Below are positions 1-9,895 of a DNA stretch of 64,000 nt, piece by piece (position 1 is the first letter of the stretch; each line of letters begins with the position of its first letter). Below the pieces are notes generated by a model that did not search any database, was not told where the DNA came from, and was given only the letters and a program-made list of their open reading frames with translations. The DNA lies in assembly GCA_039815465.1 (NCBI GenBank), contig JBCBZG010000008.1:1-64000 (forward strand), in the 5' to 3' direction. This DNA comes from Shimia_B sp039815465 (GTDB taxonomy: Bacteria; Pseudomonadota; Alphaproteobacteria; Rhodobacterales; Rhodobacteraceae). A program made the translations under genes and the position numbers.

Positions 1-3000
1 AAGCGTCGCAGCCGAGCCATCCAAAACAACCCGACCAGACCCCTCAAGCGTCTCAGACCCCTCAACAAACACACGCGACGTAAACCCAGAACCGTCAATC
101 TCCAATGACCCGTCAACGCTAAACCCATCGCGCAACGTCAACGACCCACTCGAACTCCCACCAACAACCGCCGACGACAACAAATCAACACGCGTCCAAA
201 CGCCAGAAGTGACGCGAATGTCGAACTCAGCCTCGCCGTCAAGCGTGCTGTTTTGAAGGATCCCGCCGAACTGGGTAAAGCTGCCGGAGCTACCGTCCAG
301 CGCATCGACAGTGAACGTGCCCGAACGCAGTTCCAAATCACCGGCCAAGCGCAAGGCCTTTACCCGTGCGGACTGGAAGATATCCACATCAACGGTCTCG
401 TCCAGGACCATGGCCACGCCATCATCTGCGGTCGGAACAACCCCGTCACGCCACTTTGTGGCATCGTCCCAACGGCCACCGACGCTGTCTTGCGCCCAGA
501 CGGCCGTCGCATCCACAACCTCAAAGCTCTGCGTCAATGGATCGAAGTCAATGGCGTTGCCAGCGCGGTCCGTGATCCCGGACACGTCCAGCGACACAGT
601 GTAAACGCCGAGCGGCAGGGTCGGGAACGTCACTCGGACAATGTTGTCGTCGCCCAGGAACGCTATATCAATCGGTGCAATCGGCGCGCCGCCATCATCA
701 AGCGTCGCTGAGAAGTTGTTGAGCGAAACCGTTTCGGTATCGATCCCTTCGTTGAGTACGATGGTAAAGGAGGTCTCGCCCACCAAGACGAGCTGCCCAT
801 CATCGGGCGCAACTGCAATCACCTCCGGCGGGGTGATGTCCGGGATGATGTTGAAGGTAACGGTGTCCGTCGTCGTCGCGTTGCCGCCGGTGTCTGTGGC
901 CCGCACAGCCACTTCGATCGTCTCCGCGCCGTCCGACAGCGCAGGTACGATAAAGCTTAGGTCGAACGGGGCAGACACGTCATTGGCCACGACCTGACCG
1001 TCCAACAGCAGCTCCACGTTGCGGACCTGAACGTCGTCCGTGATGGTGACGTCGAGCTCGATCCGGGTGCCTTCTTCGACTTGGACACCATCGGTATCGG
1101 GGTCCGCGTCGCTGGCATTGCTGTCAAAGCTGACCTCGGGCGCCTGCCCATCCGCGTCGAAGGGCAGGAAGTTGATGACCTGCAACCCGCCGGAGCCATC
1201 GGCGACGTAGGCGATCCCGCTCGCCAACGCCACACTCTCCGCAGAGCCGGGCGTGGCGAATTCCGCGATGAGGTCGTAGGTATTCTCCGGATCAGAGGCA
1301 TCATGCACCTGCAACCCACGGAAGCCGCCCGCCACAAGCGCGAGCCCCGCGCCGTTGGTGATCGTCTCCAAGTTGCCCGCCTGCACCCGCGGCGTGTCGA
1401 TGTTGGAGATCAGCTCCATGGCCGACGGATCGGCCACGTCATAGGTCAGGTAACCGCCGCGCTCTAGCAGGCGGAACAAGGGCACGTTGCTGACCTCGAG
1501 CCCGTTGGCGATATAGGCCACATCATTTGCGATAAAGATCTGCTTATCGTCTGGAACCGTGGCTATCGTGCCCGTCGGGAACGTAGTGCTGTCGAGCTCG
1601 ACCAAGGTCTGGCCGTTAAAGTTAAACGACACCAACCGCGATTGATCGACGATGGCGTAGATCGTGTCACCGTCCACAGCGATGTCATTGATGGTGCCGT
1701 CAATCCCCGCCTCGAGAAGCACGTCACCACTGGCCGGGTTGAGGATGTAGAGGTCCGACCCACCCGCAATCAGCGCACCCCCAACAGACTGCACCGACTT
1801 GATGCCGCCCGGGAAACCCACCGTGTCCACAAGCTCAGGCGCCGCCCCGTCGGAGATGTCGACAATATGCAACCCGCTGTTGCCACCCGCCACAAAGGCC
1901 AGCCCGCGCAGCGTATCAACAGACACTGCCTGATTGTCGCCAGCAAGCTCAAGCTGCGCGAGCAAGATCGGAGTTGTGAAATTACTCGCATCCACAATCG
2001 CGAGGCCGTGCGATCCGGTTGCGATGTAGGCGGTCTGACCGAGAGTGTCGAGAAGGCTGCCCTCAACCGTGATGTCGACGGCCTCCCCGCTCAAGCTCAA
2101 AGCACCAATGATCCCTGTTGGGAAGCCAATCCCATCGAGAGGATTGAGGCCTTGCTCAACTTCCGCTCCGTCGAGGATACCATCATCATCGCTGTCTGGA
2201 TTGCTATCACTTGTCCCAATGACGAATTCAGCAATGCTACCAAGCTCATCCTCATCTTCATCTATGAGATCGCGATCAAAGATCAGAGTGTTTAGGTTAG
2301 GTTGTCCTAAAAGGTCTGCCGTGTTGAGACGCACTTGTGTCACAAACCCTGTGTCCGGCGCAAAATAGCTAATTACGACGATCTCATTGGGGGGAAGCTG
2401 AAGATCGACGTCGCCATTTTCGCTCGCACCGCGTAGGACAACACCGCTTTCAAACTCCACTGCATAAAGCACACGCCCGCCGCCTTCGAGAGCTAGACCG
2501 GTCGCTGCGTTGAAATCATCCGTCGACTCGTTCAAATCGGCCCGTGCTTGGTCGAATACTTGTCCGATGGTCTGGCCAGGGAAATCTTCGATGAACTGCG
2601 CGATGGATGCCTGTGCTTCTGCGATGATCGCAACGACCTCTTCAGAGGTCGGTGGGGCATCGGGGTCTTCGTTGCGAGCAAGGGGCTCGTTGGTGCCGTC
2701 TCCGTTTAAGAATGGAATCGGATTATTGAAATTGTCAAAGTATCGACGAGCGGCGTTGAACCCGTCCATGACCTTCCCGAGCGTATCCAAACCGCGGGAA
2801 ACAGCATCAACGGCGTCGCTGGCCTTTTGATACGTGTCACCAATAAAGTCCTGAACGCCATCAACCGCGTTGTCAAAGTCCCGCTTGCGATCAGAAAGGA
2901 AATCACTCACGTCGTTGCCGAACATTTCCGCCCACTCAACGAGCGAATTCCCGAAATTTTTGTTCGCATCAAGCGCGCGTTTATTTGCGTCTATAAGACC

Positions 3001-6000
3001 CTTGATACCAAGTGCGTTCGAGCTCGCTGTCGCGATCGTTCCCGCGACTTCAAATGGCACCTCCCCAGCGTTTGAGAGATCTCCTAACAGAGAGAGTTCA
3101 ATGCCTGCGACCGTTTCAACACCGACTTCCCCAGTCCCGACAACATCCGAAAGCGCGCCGAGACCGCCGCTTATAAGTGTAAGGCCAAGGTCGATAGGTG
3201 TCAGAAGGGGACCATCCGGGATAACCACATCAGCACCGCTTTCTGCCGTGTCGATGAAACCGACAACCAGAGAAGCGGCTGACAGCTGGGCCGAAACGTT
3301 CTGACGGAAAGATTCAAAGCCTTTATTGCCAATACCAAGGTCGTCGTGGGACTTCGGGTCGTCGTTCACGGGGATGGTCGGATCCGGCCCAACAGCTTTC
3401 CACCCAAGCGTATTTACACCTGAATCACCCTCAGAGCGGAGCACCGTTCCGCCCTGGCCATCTTCGACAACGATCGCGGTACCCGACTGAACCCACTCCC
3501 CGGCGTCGTGATCGAAGCTGAGGATCGGACGCTTAGCCCCCAGTGGCAGTCCATCCACATTGGGCAACTCAATCTGCGCGTTGCCGTCGACGTTTGTGGC
3601 GTCTTCGGCCTTCACCGTGAATACGAAGGTCGGGTCAAAGCCCTCGGGCAATGGCGCGGGGATGCGTTCGGGGGGGAAGGCCATGATGGTGACTTCTTCC
3701 ACCAGGGACCCGTCGTCGCGCGTCAGGCTGTCGGCGGGGACGATGACCTTAAGCTTTTCCCACTCGTCTGTGTCGATATTGGGGAAGACCTCTTCGAGGT
3801 TGGCCAGGCCCACTTCGCCAATGCCAACCTCGGTCTCTTCGCCTTCGACCAGTTCGACAACGTCGCCCTCGGCCAAGGCCGCGAAGTAGATGTTGAACGC
3901 CTTTTCGCCCGAACTCAGGCCGACCGTTTGGCCTGCGACGGTGTCCACTGGCTTGACGATCGTGCCGTAGTCGAACTCATCGCGGTTCACGACGTTTGAG
4001 GCATCAAAGTCCAGATAGACCTGCGGGATCGGCATATCCTCGAGGAAGAACCGGCCGTTTTCATCGGTGACGGTCTCGACCCCCGGCAACCCGACGACTT
4101 TGACCACCACCCCTTCCAGCGGGATATCGAGCCCGTCGTCGTCGGTGTAGTTGGCGTCAAAGATGAAGCCTTCGATATTCGTATTGGCGACCCGCGTGAG
4201 CGACGCTGTCGCAAAGTCCGCCTGGTACATCCCGCCAGCCTCGCCGTCACCATCGGCGTCGACCTGCTTGCCATCCGCGCCCATGACGAGGTCCCCGTCC
4301 ACGAGGAGACGCACATTCGTTGACGACGGCAGCACCTCATCGGGGAAGAACGTCGCGATTTTGCCGTTGGAGCTAAGGTCGAGCCGCCCTGCGAGCTGCT
4401 CCCCCGAGGCCATAAGCTTGATGCTGTCGCTGGTGATCGAGTCCTCTTTGACCGCGCGGTCGAACTCGATAACGATAGGCCGGTCGAGGTTGATCCGCTC
4501 GCCGCCATCATTGGGCGAGGATCCCAGAACCGTCGTTAGGCCATCGACGGTAAAGTCGACATCGGTTTGGGCCACCTCATTGCCGGCCACATCCTCCACC
4601 CCGGCCACATCGAGCGTATAGGCCCCATCGGTCAACGTCGCGGCAAGGTTTAGGCGGATCGACGTCTCCGACAGGCGGTCCACAGACGTGATCTCAGGCG
4701 CGGTCCCGTCTTCGAGCGTGAGGGTAAAGTTGCCTGCCGCTAGCGCCGTGTCCGACACGGCCTCATCAAATGTCAGGTCCAGGATGTCTGGACCGGTGTC
4801 GAGCACACCCTCGCTGTCATCACCGGGGGCCAGGACCAGGGTGGGCGCTGTGGCATCCAGCGTAAAGGCCACCGCGATTTCAGCCTCCGATCCGACGGCA
4901 TTCGACGCCCTCAACGTGAGCGCGTATTCCCCATCGTCCAGCGTCTCGCCCAGGGCGGCCTCAAGCACCGCGCGCGTCAGGCTAAAGCTGCCATCGTCCT
5001 CTACCGCGTCGGTGACATCAAAGAATTCCCCGCCCTCGGCGAACTGCACTTCGAGCTGTGGGTCTGCGGTGTCGGTCACCAGGTCGCCCGCGACCGTCGG
5101 GTCATTCGTCAGACCATCGCTGTCCGAAGCCCCCGTGTCGTCGGCCAGCGCGGCATCGCCAAACTCAACCTCCCCGGCGCCGGTGAATTCAAAGTCGTCT
5201 TCGTTGAGCTCATCGCGGTTGCTGAGCCCACGGAACACGACAAACCGACCGTTGCCCAGGATCATGGCAAGCCCGGTCTCAACGGCGACAAAGGTCGCGG
5301 AATCCAGGCCAACGATGCCCGGATAGCCGTCAAAGATGTAGGTGTCTTGGCCAGCAACGTAGTCCGTGATTTCGTCGTTTGCTGTCGCGTTCCCTTCGTC
5401 ATCGGCGAAGTTGAACCTGATCGTGTCGTTGCCCGCGCCAGATGTGACGATATCGAGCCCACCGCCCGAGTTGATGTCGTCGTCGCCAGCGCCCGCATTG
5501 ATGACATCATCGCCGGGCCCACCGGCGATCACATCCGCAAGGCCGCTCGTCACGATGGCGTCGTTGCCACCCAACCCATCGACATTGTCGGCAAAATCCC
5601 CTGCGGAGACGTAGCGGTCATTGGCATCGGTCAGCCGCTGCGGGACAGGGTCGGTGATGACAACATCGCGGCCGTCCGCGACAAAGCTGAAATCAGACGC
5701 CGACAGTTCGCTGGCGTCGGTCAGCCCTTCGAGCACGATGAACCGGCTGCCGGGCAAAAGAACGGCCACGCCGCCCTCCACAGGTGCAAAGTTCAGATCA
5801 TCAAAACCGATCTCGTAGCCCGCAATCTCGATGACATCTTCGCCGGGTGCGAAATCCCGGATGATATCCGCAACGGGGCCCGTGCTGCCGTCCGGGACAT
5901 CGTCAATCGACATGGCAAAGATATCGCTTCCCGCCCCGCCGATATGGACATCTGTGCCCTCGCCGCCGATCAGAACGTCGTCGTCTGCGCCGCCACTGAG

Positions 6001-7923
6001 CACATCGTCGCCTTCGTCACCGTCGATGACGTCATTGCCCGCACCTGCGAGCACGAAATCCGTGCCCGCCCCGGCGGTTACGGCGTTGCCGCGTATGTCG
6101 GACGTAATGAACCGCTCGTCCGCCTCGGTGAGCGACACCGCGCTGTCATCGGCAAGACCAACCTCTGCCGATCCTTTGGAGGACAACACCACGAACTGGC
6201 TGTCCTTAAAGTCGCCCTCTAGGACAATTTCACTGTCGATCTCGCCGTCGCGGTCCTCATCAATCTCCAGGATCGCGGAGCCTTCGCGCACACCAAGCTG
6301 GTCGGGTCGCAGCGTCAGCCCTTCGATGCGAATTTTGTCGCCTGCCTCAAAGTCGGCGATGCGCAGCCCATCAAGCTCTTCGGTCGTGCCCGTGACCTCG
6401 TCATTCCCACCGCCTAGCGTCAGGAACTCCGTGTCACCTGAGACATCGAATAGGTTGTCGGCGTCCTGCTCAAAGAGCGCGGAGGTATAGGCCCAGACAT
6501 CCTCGGCCACAGCCGCCCCTGCTTCCCGTGCGCGCAGGTCGCCGTCTTGGATGTGGATGCCACCGTAAAGCCGCGAGGACCCAGCCTCGGCCGCCGCGTC
6601 CCAAAGGGTGTTCCAGCTTAGCGTAATGGGGTCGCCATCATAGTCTTCGAACGCCAACTCATCGGTCGTCCAAGTCCCAATCAGGTCGAGCTCACCGTCG
6701 CCATCAAGGTCATAGGCCCCCCGGCTTTCACCGTCGAAATAGGTGTCCGTGCCCACGTAGGACGACAACACAGTCGCCGCCGCAAAGGAGAACCCCGAGT
6801 GCCCGGAGGTGTATTCCGGGAATGCAGGCGTCACAAAGGTGACGTCCTGATACGGCTGCCAAGAGGACCCCGAAATCGTCTGCGTGCCCTTGTTCGGCCC
6901 CGCCCAGCTTTCAATCTGTTCGTCGTAGTACAGGTACTGGATGGCAGTCTGCGGACGCACGAAATCATAGGCGTATTTCGCATCCCAAATCGCGATGCCC
7001 GTGTCGAAAAGCGCATTATTGAGCGCAAAAAACATCTTAACGTCGTCTTCAACGCCGTACCCTTCCCGCGCGGAAAGGTCATGGGCAATCTCGTTCCAGT
7101 GCCCCGGAGGTGTGGAGGTTTGGGGCCCGTCAGCCCAGTATTCGGCAATCGCCTTGTGCTCTGCCGTGAGGTTCGCGCTGATATCTACGAGATTGCCGAA
7201 CTGCTCCCGAAACGCCGCGTCGCCGGTCGTAACCTTGCCGTTGCCGTCGATATATGTCGAAAAATCGCCCAATTTAGGCGGGGCATCCGGACGATAGGTC
7301 TCCACGTCCTCAATGGCGAACGGCGTGACCCCAGTCCAATGGGGGGTGATGGGCTTTTGAACGTCGTAGGTCGCCGGGTTTAGGGTCGCGACGGGAATGC
7401 CGTCTTCGTCCCGGACGGTTCCGTTCGGCACACGCAGCGGCGTCCACTTATTGACGTCGAACTCAGGGTCAAAGAAGGCTTCGGGATCGTCGTCGTTGAA
7501 GGCCTCGTAGCCCGACGTGTCCTCGTAGTCGTCGGCCCAGTTCGATCCGTCAAATGCGCGCGCCGAAATCACAGCCTCAGCCGCCGCCACACCGACCTGC
7601 GCGGCCTCGCTTGTGGCGTCTGTTAGGCCGAGCTCGTCCAAAAACTCTCGGAACATGTACTGGCGGTCCGGCAGGACCTCCATCAGCGCGGTGAACGCCG
7701 CAAGGCTCACAGCCGTTTCAATGTCGCTCGCGCTGCCCTCAGCCTCCAAGCTCGAATACGCGCCAACCGCATCCGCGTCATAGGCGGCCCAAGCGTCGTA
7801 CATGGCGGAATGCGCGATGTGCAGCGCACGCGTTATCACAGTTGGGAAGGGTTTCTCTTCACGGATTGCGGCGAGCGCAACCTCGTTCCACTGGGCAACG
7901 ATCGATGCTTGACTGTCGGACAT
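1..7923 (-). CDS. Giant vanadium-haloperoxidase-like RTX protein (3' part outside window)
   Basis: An open frame runs from ATG at 7923 (upstream GAGG) to the window edge, at least 2,641 codons without a stop. Residues 1 to about 480 look like a vanadium-dependent haloperoxidase/PAP2 domain. The vanadate-site order is visible: AKYAYDFVRP near residue 315 (Lys, Arg), EYTSGHSGFSF near 372, and SRLYGGIH near 451 (Arg, His). GGxGxD-type RTX calcium repeats follow near 620-665 and 780-830, then Ig-like modules (about 940-1120), a carboxypeptidase-regulatory-like fold (about 1245-1305), a helical stretch, and a TSP3-like acidic repeat (about 1890-1935). LVIVD-type propeller repeats occupy about 1945-2215, followed by further Ig-like modules and a Gly/Ser/Val-rich beta-helix-like region. 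No N-terminal signal peptide is seen, so type I secretion is inferred. Oxidation of halides is inferred from the residues; phosphatase activity is the alternative. Confidence 0.85.
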   Translation of the reverse strand, partial: MSDSQASIVAQWNEVALAAIREEKPFPTVITRALHIAHSAMYDAWAAYDADAVGAYSSLEAEGSASDIETAVSLAAFTALMEVLPDRQYMFREFLDELGLTDATSEAAQVGVAAAEAVISARAFDGSNWADDYEDTSGYEAFNDDDPEAFFDPEFDVNKWTPLRVPNGTVRDEDGIPVATLNPATYDVQKPITPHWTGVTPFAIEDVETYRPDAPPKLGDFSTYIDGNGKVTTGDAAFREQFGNLVDISANLTAEHKAIAEYWADGPQTSTPPGHWNEIAHDLSAREGYGVEDDVKMFFALNNALFDTGIAIWDAKYAYDFVRPQTAIQYLYYDEQIESWAGPNKGTQTISGSSWQPYQDVTFVTPAFPEYTSGHSGFSFAAATVLSSYVGTDTYFDGESRGAYDLDGDGELDLIGTWTTDELAFEDYDGDPITLSWNTLWDAAAEAGSSRLYGGIHIQDGDLRAREAGAAVAEDVWAYTSALFEQDADNLFDVSGDTEFLTLGGGNDEVTGTTEELDGLRIADFEAGDKIRIEGLTLRPDQLGVREGSAILEIDEDRDGEIDSEIVLEGDFKDSQFVVLSSKGSAEVGLADDSAVSLTEADERFITSDIRGNAVTAGAGTDFVLAGAGNDVIDGDEGDDVLSGGADDDVLIGGEGTDVHIGGAGSDIFAMSIDDVPDGSTGPVADIIRDFAPGEDVIEIAGYEIGFDDLNFAPVEGGVAVLLPGSRFIVLEGLTDASELSASDFSFVADGRDVVITDPVPQRLTDANDRYVSAGDFADNVDGLGGNDAIVTSGLADVIAGGPGDDVINAGAGDDDINSGGGLDIVTSGAGNDTIRFNFADDEGNATANDEITDYVAGQDTYIFDGYPGIVGLDSATFVAVETGLAMILGNGRFVVFRGLSNRDELNEDDFEFTGAGEVEFGDAALADDTGASDSDGLTNDPTVAGDLVTDTADPQLEVQFAEGGEFFDVTDAVEDDGSFSLTRAVLEAALGETLDDGEYALTLRASNAVGSEAEIAVAFTLDATAPTLVLAPGDDSEGVLDTGPDILDLTFDEAVSDTALAAGNFTLTLEDGTAPEITSVDRLSETSIRLNLAATLTDGAYTLDVAGVEDVAGNEVAQTDVDFTVDGLTTVLGSSPNDGGERINLDRPIVIEFDRAVKEDSITSDSIKLMASGEQLAGRLDLSSNGKIATFFPDEVLPSSTNVRLLVDGDLVMGADGKQVDADGDGEAGGMYQADFATASLTRVANTNIEGFIFDANYTDDDGLDIPLEGVVVKVVGLPGVETVTDENGRFFLEDMPIPQVYLDFDASNVVNRDEFDYGTIVKPVDTVAGQTVGLSSGEKAFNIYFAALAEGDVVELVEGEETEVGIGEVGLANLEEVFPNIDTDEWEKLKVIVPADSLTRDDGSLVEEVTIMAFPPERIPAPLPEGFDPTFVFTVKAEDATNVDGNAQIELPNVDGLPLGAKRPILSFDHDAGEWVQSGTAIVVEDGQGGTVLRSEGDSGVNTLGWKAVGPDPTIPVNDDPKSHDDLGIGNKGFESFRQNVSAQLSAASLVVGFIDTAESGADVVIPDGPLLTPIDLGLTLISGGLGALSDVVGTGEVGVETVAGIELSLLGDLSNAGEVPFEVAGTIATASSNALGIKGLIDANKRALDANKNFGNSLVEWAEMFGNDVSDFLSDRKRDFDNAVDGVQDFIGDTYQKASDAVDAVSRGLDTLGKVMDGFNAARRYFDNFNNPIPFLNGDGTNEPLARNEDPDAPPTSEEVVAIIAEAQASIAQFIEDFPGQTIGQVFDQARADLNESTDDFNAATGLALEGGGRVLYAVEFESGVVLRGASENGDVDLQLPPNEIVVISYFAPDTGFVTQVRLNTADLLGQPNLNTLIFDRDLIDEDEDELGSIAEFVIGTSDSNPDSDDDGILDGAEVEQGLNPLDGIGFPTGIIGALSLSGEAVDITVEGSLLDTLGQTAYIATGSHGLAIVDASNFTTPILLAQLELAGDNQAVSVDTLRGLAFVAGGNSGLHIVDISDGAAPELVDTVGFPGGIKSVQSVGGALIAGGSDLYILNPASGDVLLEAGIDGTINDIAVDGDTIYAIVDQSRLVSFNFNGQTLVELDSTTFPTGTIATVPDDKQIFIANDVAYIANGLEVSNVPLFRLLERGGYLTYDVADPSAMELISNIDTPRVQAGNLETITNGAGLALVAGGFRGLQVHDASDPENTYDLIAEFATPGSAESVALASGIAYVADGSGGLQVINFLPFDADGQAPEVSFDSNASDADPDTDGVQVEEGTRIELDVTITDDVQVRNVELLLDGQVVANDVSAPFDLSFIVPALSDGAETIEVAVRATDTGGNATTTDTVTFNIIPDITPPEVIAVAPDDGQLVLVGETSFTIVLNEGIDTETVSLNNFSATLDDGGAPIAPIDIAFLGDDNIVRVTFPTLPLGVYTVSLDVSGITDRAGNAIDFDPLTQSFEVVDATAVWAQDSVGGRWDDATKWRDGVVPTADDGVAMVLDETVDVDIFQSARVKALRLAGDLELRSGTFTVDALDGSSGSFTQFGGILQNSTLDGEAEFDIRVTSGVWTRVDLLSSAVVGGSSSGSLTLRDGFSVDGSLEIDGSGFTSRVFVEGSETLEGSGRVVLDGSAATL

Positions 7924-7975
7924 AATAACCCTCGAGCTTTTGTGTAAACCGGGCGCAAACAACTCGCCGCCATAT

Positions 7976-8004
7976 GTAAAAACACCCGAACCTTTCGGTC
8001 CGGG
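7976..8004 (-). terminator. Rho-independent terminator
   Basis: Read on the minus strand, CCCGGACC-GAAA-GGTTCGGG forms an 8-bp stem with one G-T pair and a GAAA loop, followed by TGTTTTT. It lies directly after the stop of the DUF4114 gene and before the haloperoxidase start, so it should at least reduce read-through between the two. Confidence 0.7.
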
Positions 8005-8014
8005 CGCGCAACAA

Positions 8015-9895
8015 TTAGACTATCGCAAGGTCGATAAATTCGACCGAGAAGGCGACATCTTCATAATCTCTGTCGCCTCCACCCAGCTTGTCTTCAAAGC
8101 CCACGGTGATGCTTTCACCGCCGACATCGACGCCGGATAGCGCGTGCTCGATCCCGTCTGGGTTCAAGGCCGCGTCGAAACTGTGGAACGTAACTTGCTC
8201 TGCAGCGACGCCATTCACAGCGAGCAATATCGCGCTGTCGCTGACAGTCGCCGCAGCACCGGAGTCGTTGACGAAGCTGAACACATCCGCATCGTCCTGC
8301 TCTTGGAGCCACTCCGCCGCGTCCTGCACGAGGAAGAACCCGATCTTGTGACCAGCCTCTACGCCCGACAGAACCGTGCTTGCGGTCTTATCCGCGTTGG
8401 CGTTTTCGAACAGGATGACCGTGTCAACGATCTCGCCCGTCTCAGTAATTTCATACGCGCCCAGCACGTTGTCATTCGCCGCAAACCCAAGATCCTTGAG
8501 CGTCACGCGAAGATCCTGCGTGCCCGTCCCGGTCAAAAACGCCTCGTTGACGATGCCGTTAACCAACTCAGCGTCGACCGCCTGCCTATCCGCCAAGGAC
8601 GGCAGGAAGTCCGCAAAGGTGAACCGCGTCTGCGACTCGCCCACCACGGCCATAAAATCACCGCTGCTAAAGTTGCCCGTCAGCGTAAAGGACCCCTCAG
8701 CCCCACCATCGCCATCGGAATCGACGGCCACAATGGCCGAGCCATCCGTGACAACCAGTTGGTCGCGATCAACCTCGTCGAGAAACACAACCACATCGTC
8801 ATCGTCAAAGCCGGTGATCGTGTCGCCAAAGAAATTCTCAACATCGCCCGTGACTTGGTCGGCGCCACCGTCCAGGACAAAGGTCTCAACACCCGCTGTC
8901 GCCGTGAACTGATCGCTGCCGTCGGTGCCTGTGAACGTGTCCGCAACATCCGCGACCGTCACTGTTACTGTCGCGGTTTCCGTGTCCGTGCCATCGCTCA
9001 CATCGTAGCTAAACGTGAACTCACCAAACGCGTCTTCGTCCGGCGCAAATCGGATTTGTCCCCCTTCGATCGAAAGCGACCCAAGGCTGACATCCCCCAC
9101 CCGCGTGATTGTGAGCGCATCACCATCCACGTCCACGTCGTTGCCCAGGACGTCGATAAAGATGAACGTATCCTCGTCCATGCCCGCGACATCATTCACC
9201 GCACCCGGCGCGTCATTGACAGCTGTTACGCTCGCACTGACGGTCCCGGTAACGGTCGTGGTCCCGTCACTGAGCACGTAGGTGAAGGAGTCCGACCCGT
9301 TGGCATTCGCGTTGGGCGTATAAAGGATCATGCCCGCGATCACCTCGGTTTCGCCAAACCCGGCGTCGCCGACGCTCTCGATAACCAGCGTGTCGCCGTC
9401 AGCGTCTGTGTCGTTCGCCAACACGTCGATGGAGATTGACCCGTCCTCGTTGAGCGTGACCTGATCTGGCCCAGCCACAGGTGCCGTATTGACCAAGGGC
9501 GCCACAATAATCGCATCAAACAGCGTGCCTGCGCGGTAATCATCCGCCTCAGGCAGGGCCTCCGACAGGATCCGCCCGGTGGCGGGGTCAATGGCCAGCA
9601 GGTACACATCCGCAGACGATTCCACCGCCATCCGCACGAGAGAATATGTGACCGTTTCGCCATCCACCTCGCGGGAAAACTCCCGGAACTCAACGGTCTG
9701 AACGGGGCCCAGATCATCGTCCCCGACGCGGATCGATGCCTGCGTCGGATCGGTGTGATCTAGAGCGTTGGCGTCAGAGGTTATGACAACTGCGATTGGG
9801 CTTCCAATCGCCAAGTTTACGCCAAACGACCCTAAGCTTACTGAGGAGCTATATGCGCCGTCCGTGACGGCATAGGCAGAAATCTGAAATTCCAT
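8015..9895 (-). CDS. Secreted Ig/VCBS-like protein with C-terminal DUF4114 domain
   Basis: 626 residues, very acidic, without a classical signal peptide. The middle (about 135-320) holds two bacterial-cadherin/VCBS-like modules with the recurring phrase VLANDTDADGD or close variants, typical of repeat proteins exported by type I secretion. The last 110 residues contain GFFLVQ and end in FEDKLGGGDRDYEDVAF, the hallmark of DUF4114 domains. ATG at 9895 is preceded on the minus strand by GAGAGG. The gene lies just upstream of the giant haloperoxidase-like gene, same strand, 91 bp apart with a terminator between. A surface or matrix role is inferred; no enzymatic motif is visible. Confidence 0.8.
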   Translation of the reverse strand: MEFQISAYAVTDGAYSSSVSLGSFGVNLAIGSPIAVVITSDANALDHTDPTQASIRVGDDDLGPVQTVEFREFSREVDGETVTYSLVRMAVESSADVYLLAIDPATGRILSEALPEADDYRAGTLFDAIIVAPLVNTAPVAGPDQVTLNEDGSISIDVLANDTDADGDTLVIESVGDAGFGETEVIAGMILYTPNANANGSDSFTYVLSDGTTTVTGTVSASVTAVNDAPGAVNDVAGMDEDTFIFIDVLGNDVDVDGDALTITRVGDVSLGSLSIEGGQIRFAPDEDAFGEFTFSYDVSDGTDTETATVTVTVADVADTFTGTDGSDQFTATAGVETFVLDGGADQVTGDVENFFGDTITGFDDDDVVVFLDEVDRDQLVVTDGSAIVAVDSDGDGGAEGSFTLTGNFSSGDFMAVVGESQTRFTFADFLPSLADRQAVDAELVNGIVNEAFLTGTGTQDLRVTLKDLGFAANDNVLGAYEITETGEIVDTVILFENANADKTASTVLSGVEAGHKIGFFLVQDAAEWLQEQDDADVFSFVNDSGAAATVSDSAILLAVNGVAAEQVTFHSFDAALNPDGIEHALSGVDVGGESITVGFEDKLGGGDRDYEDVAFSVEFIDLAIV

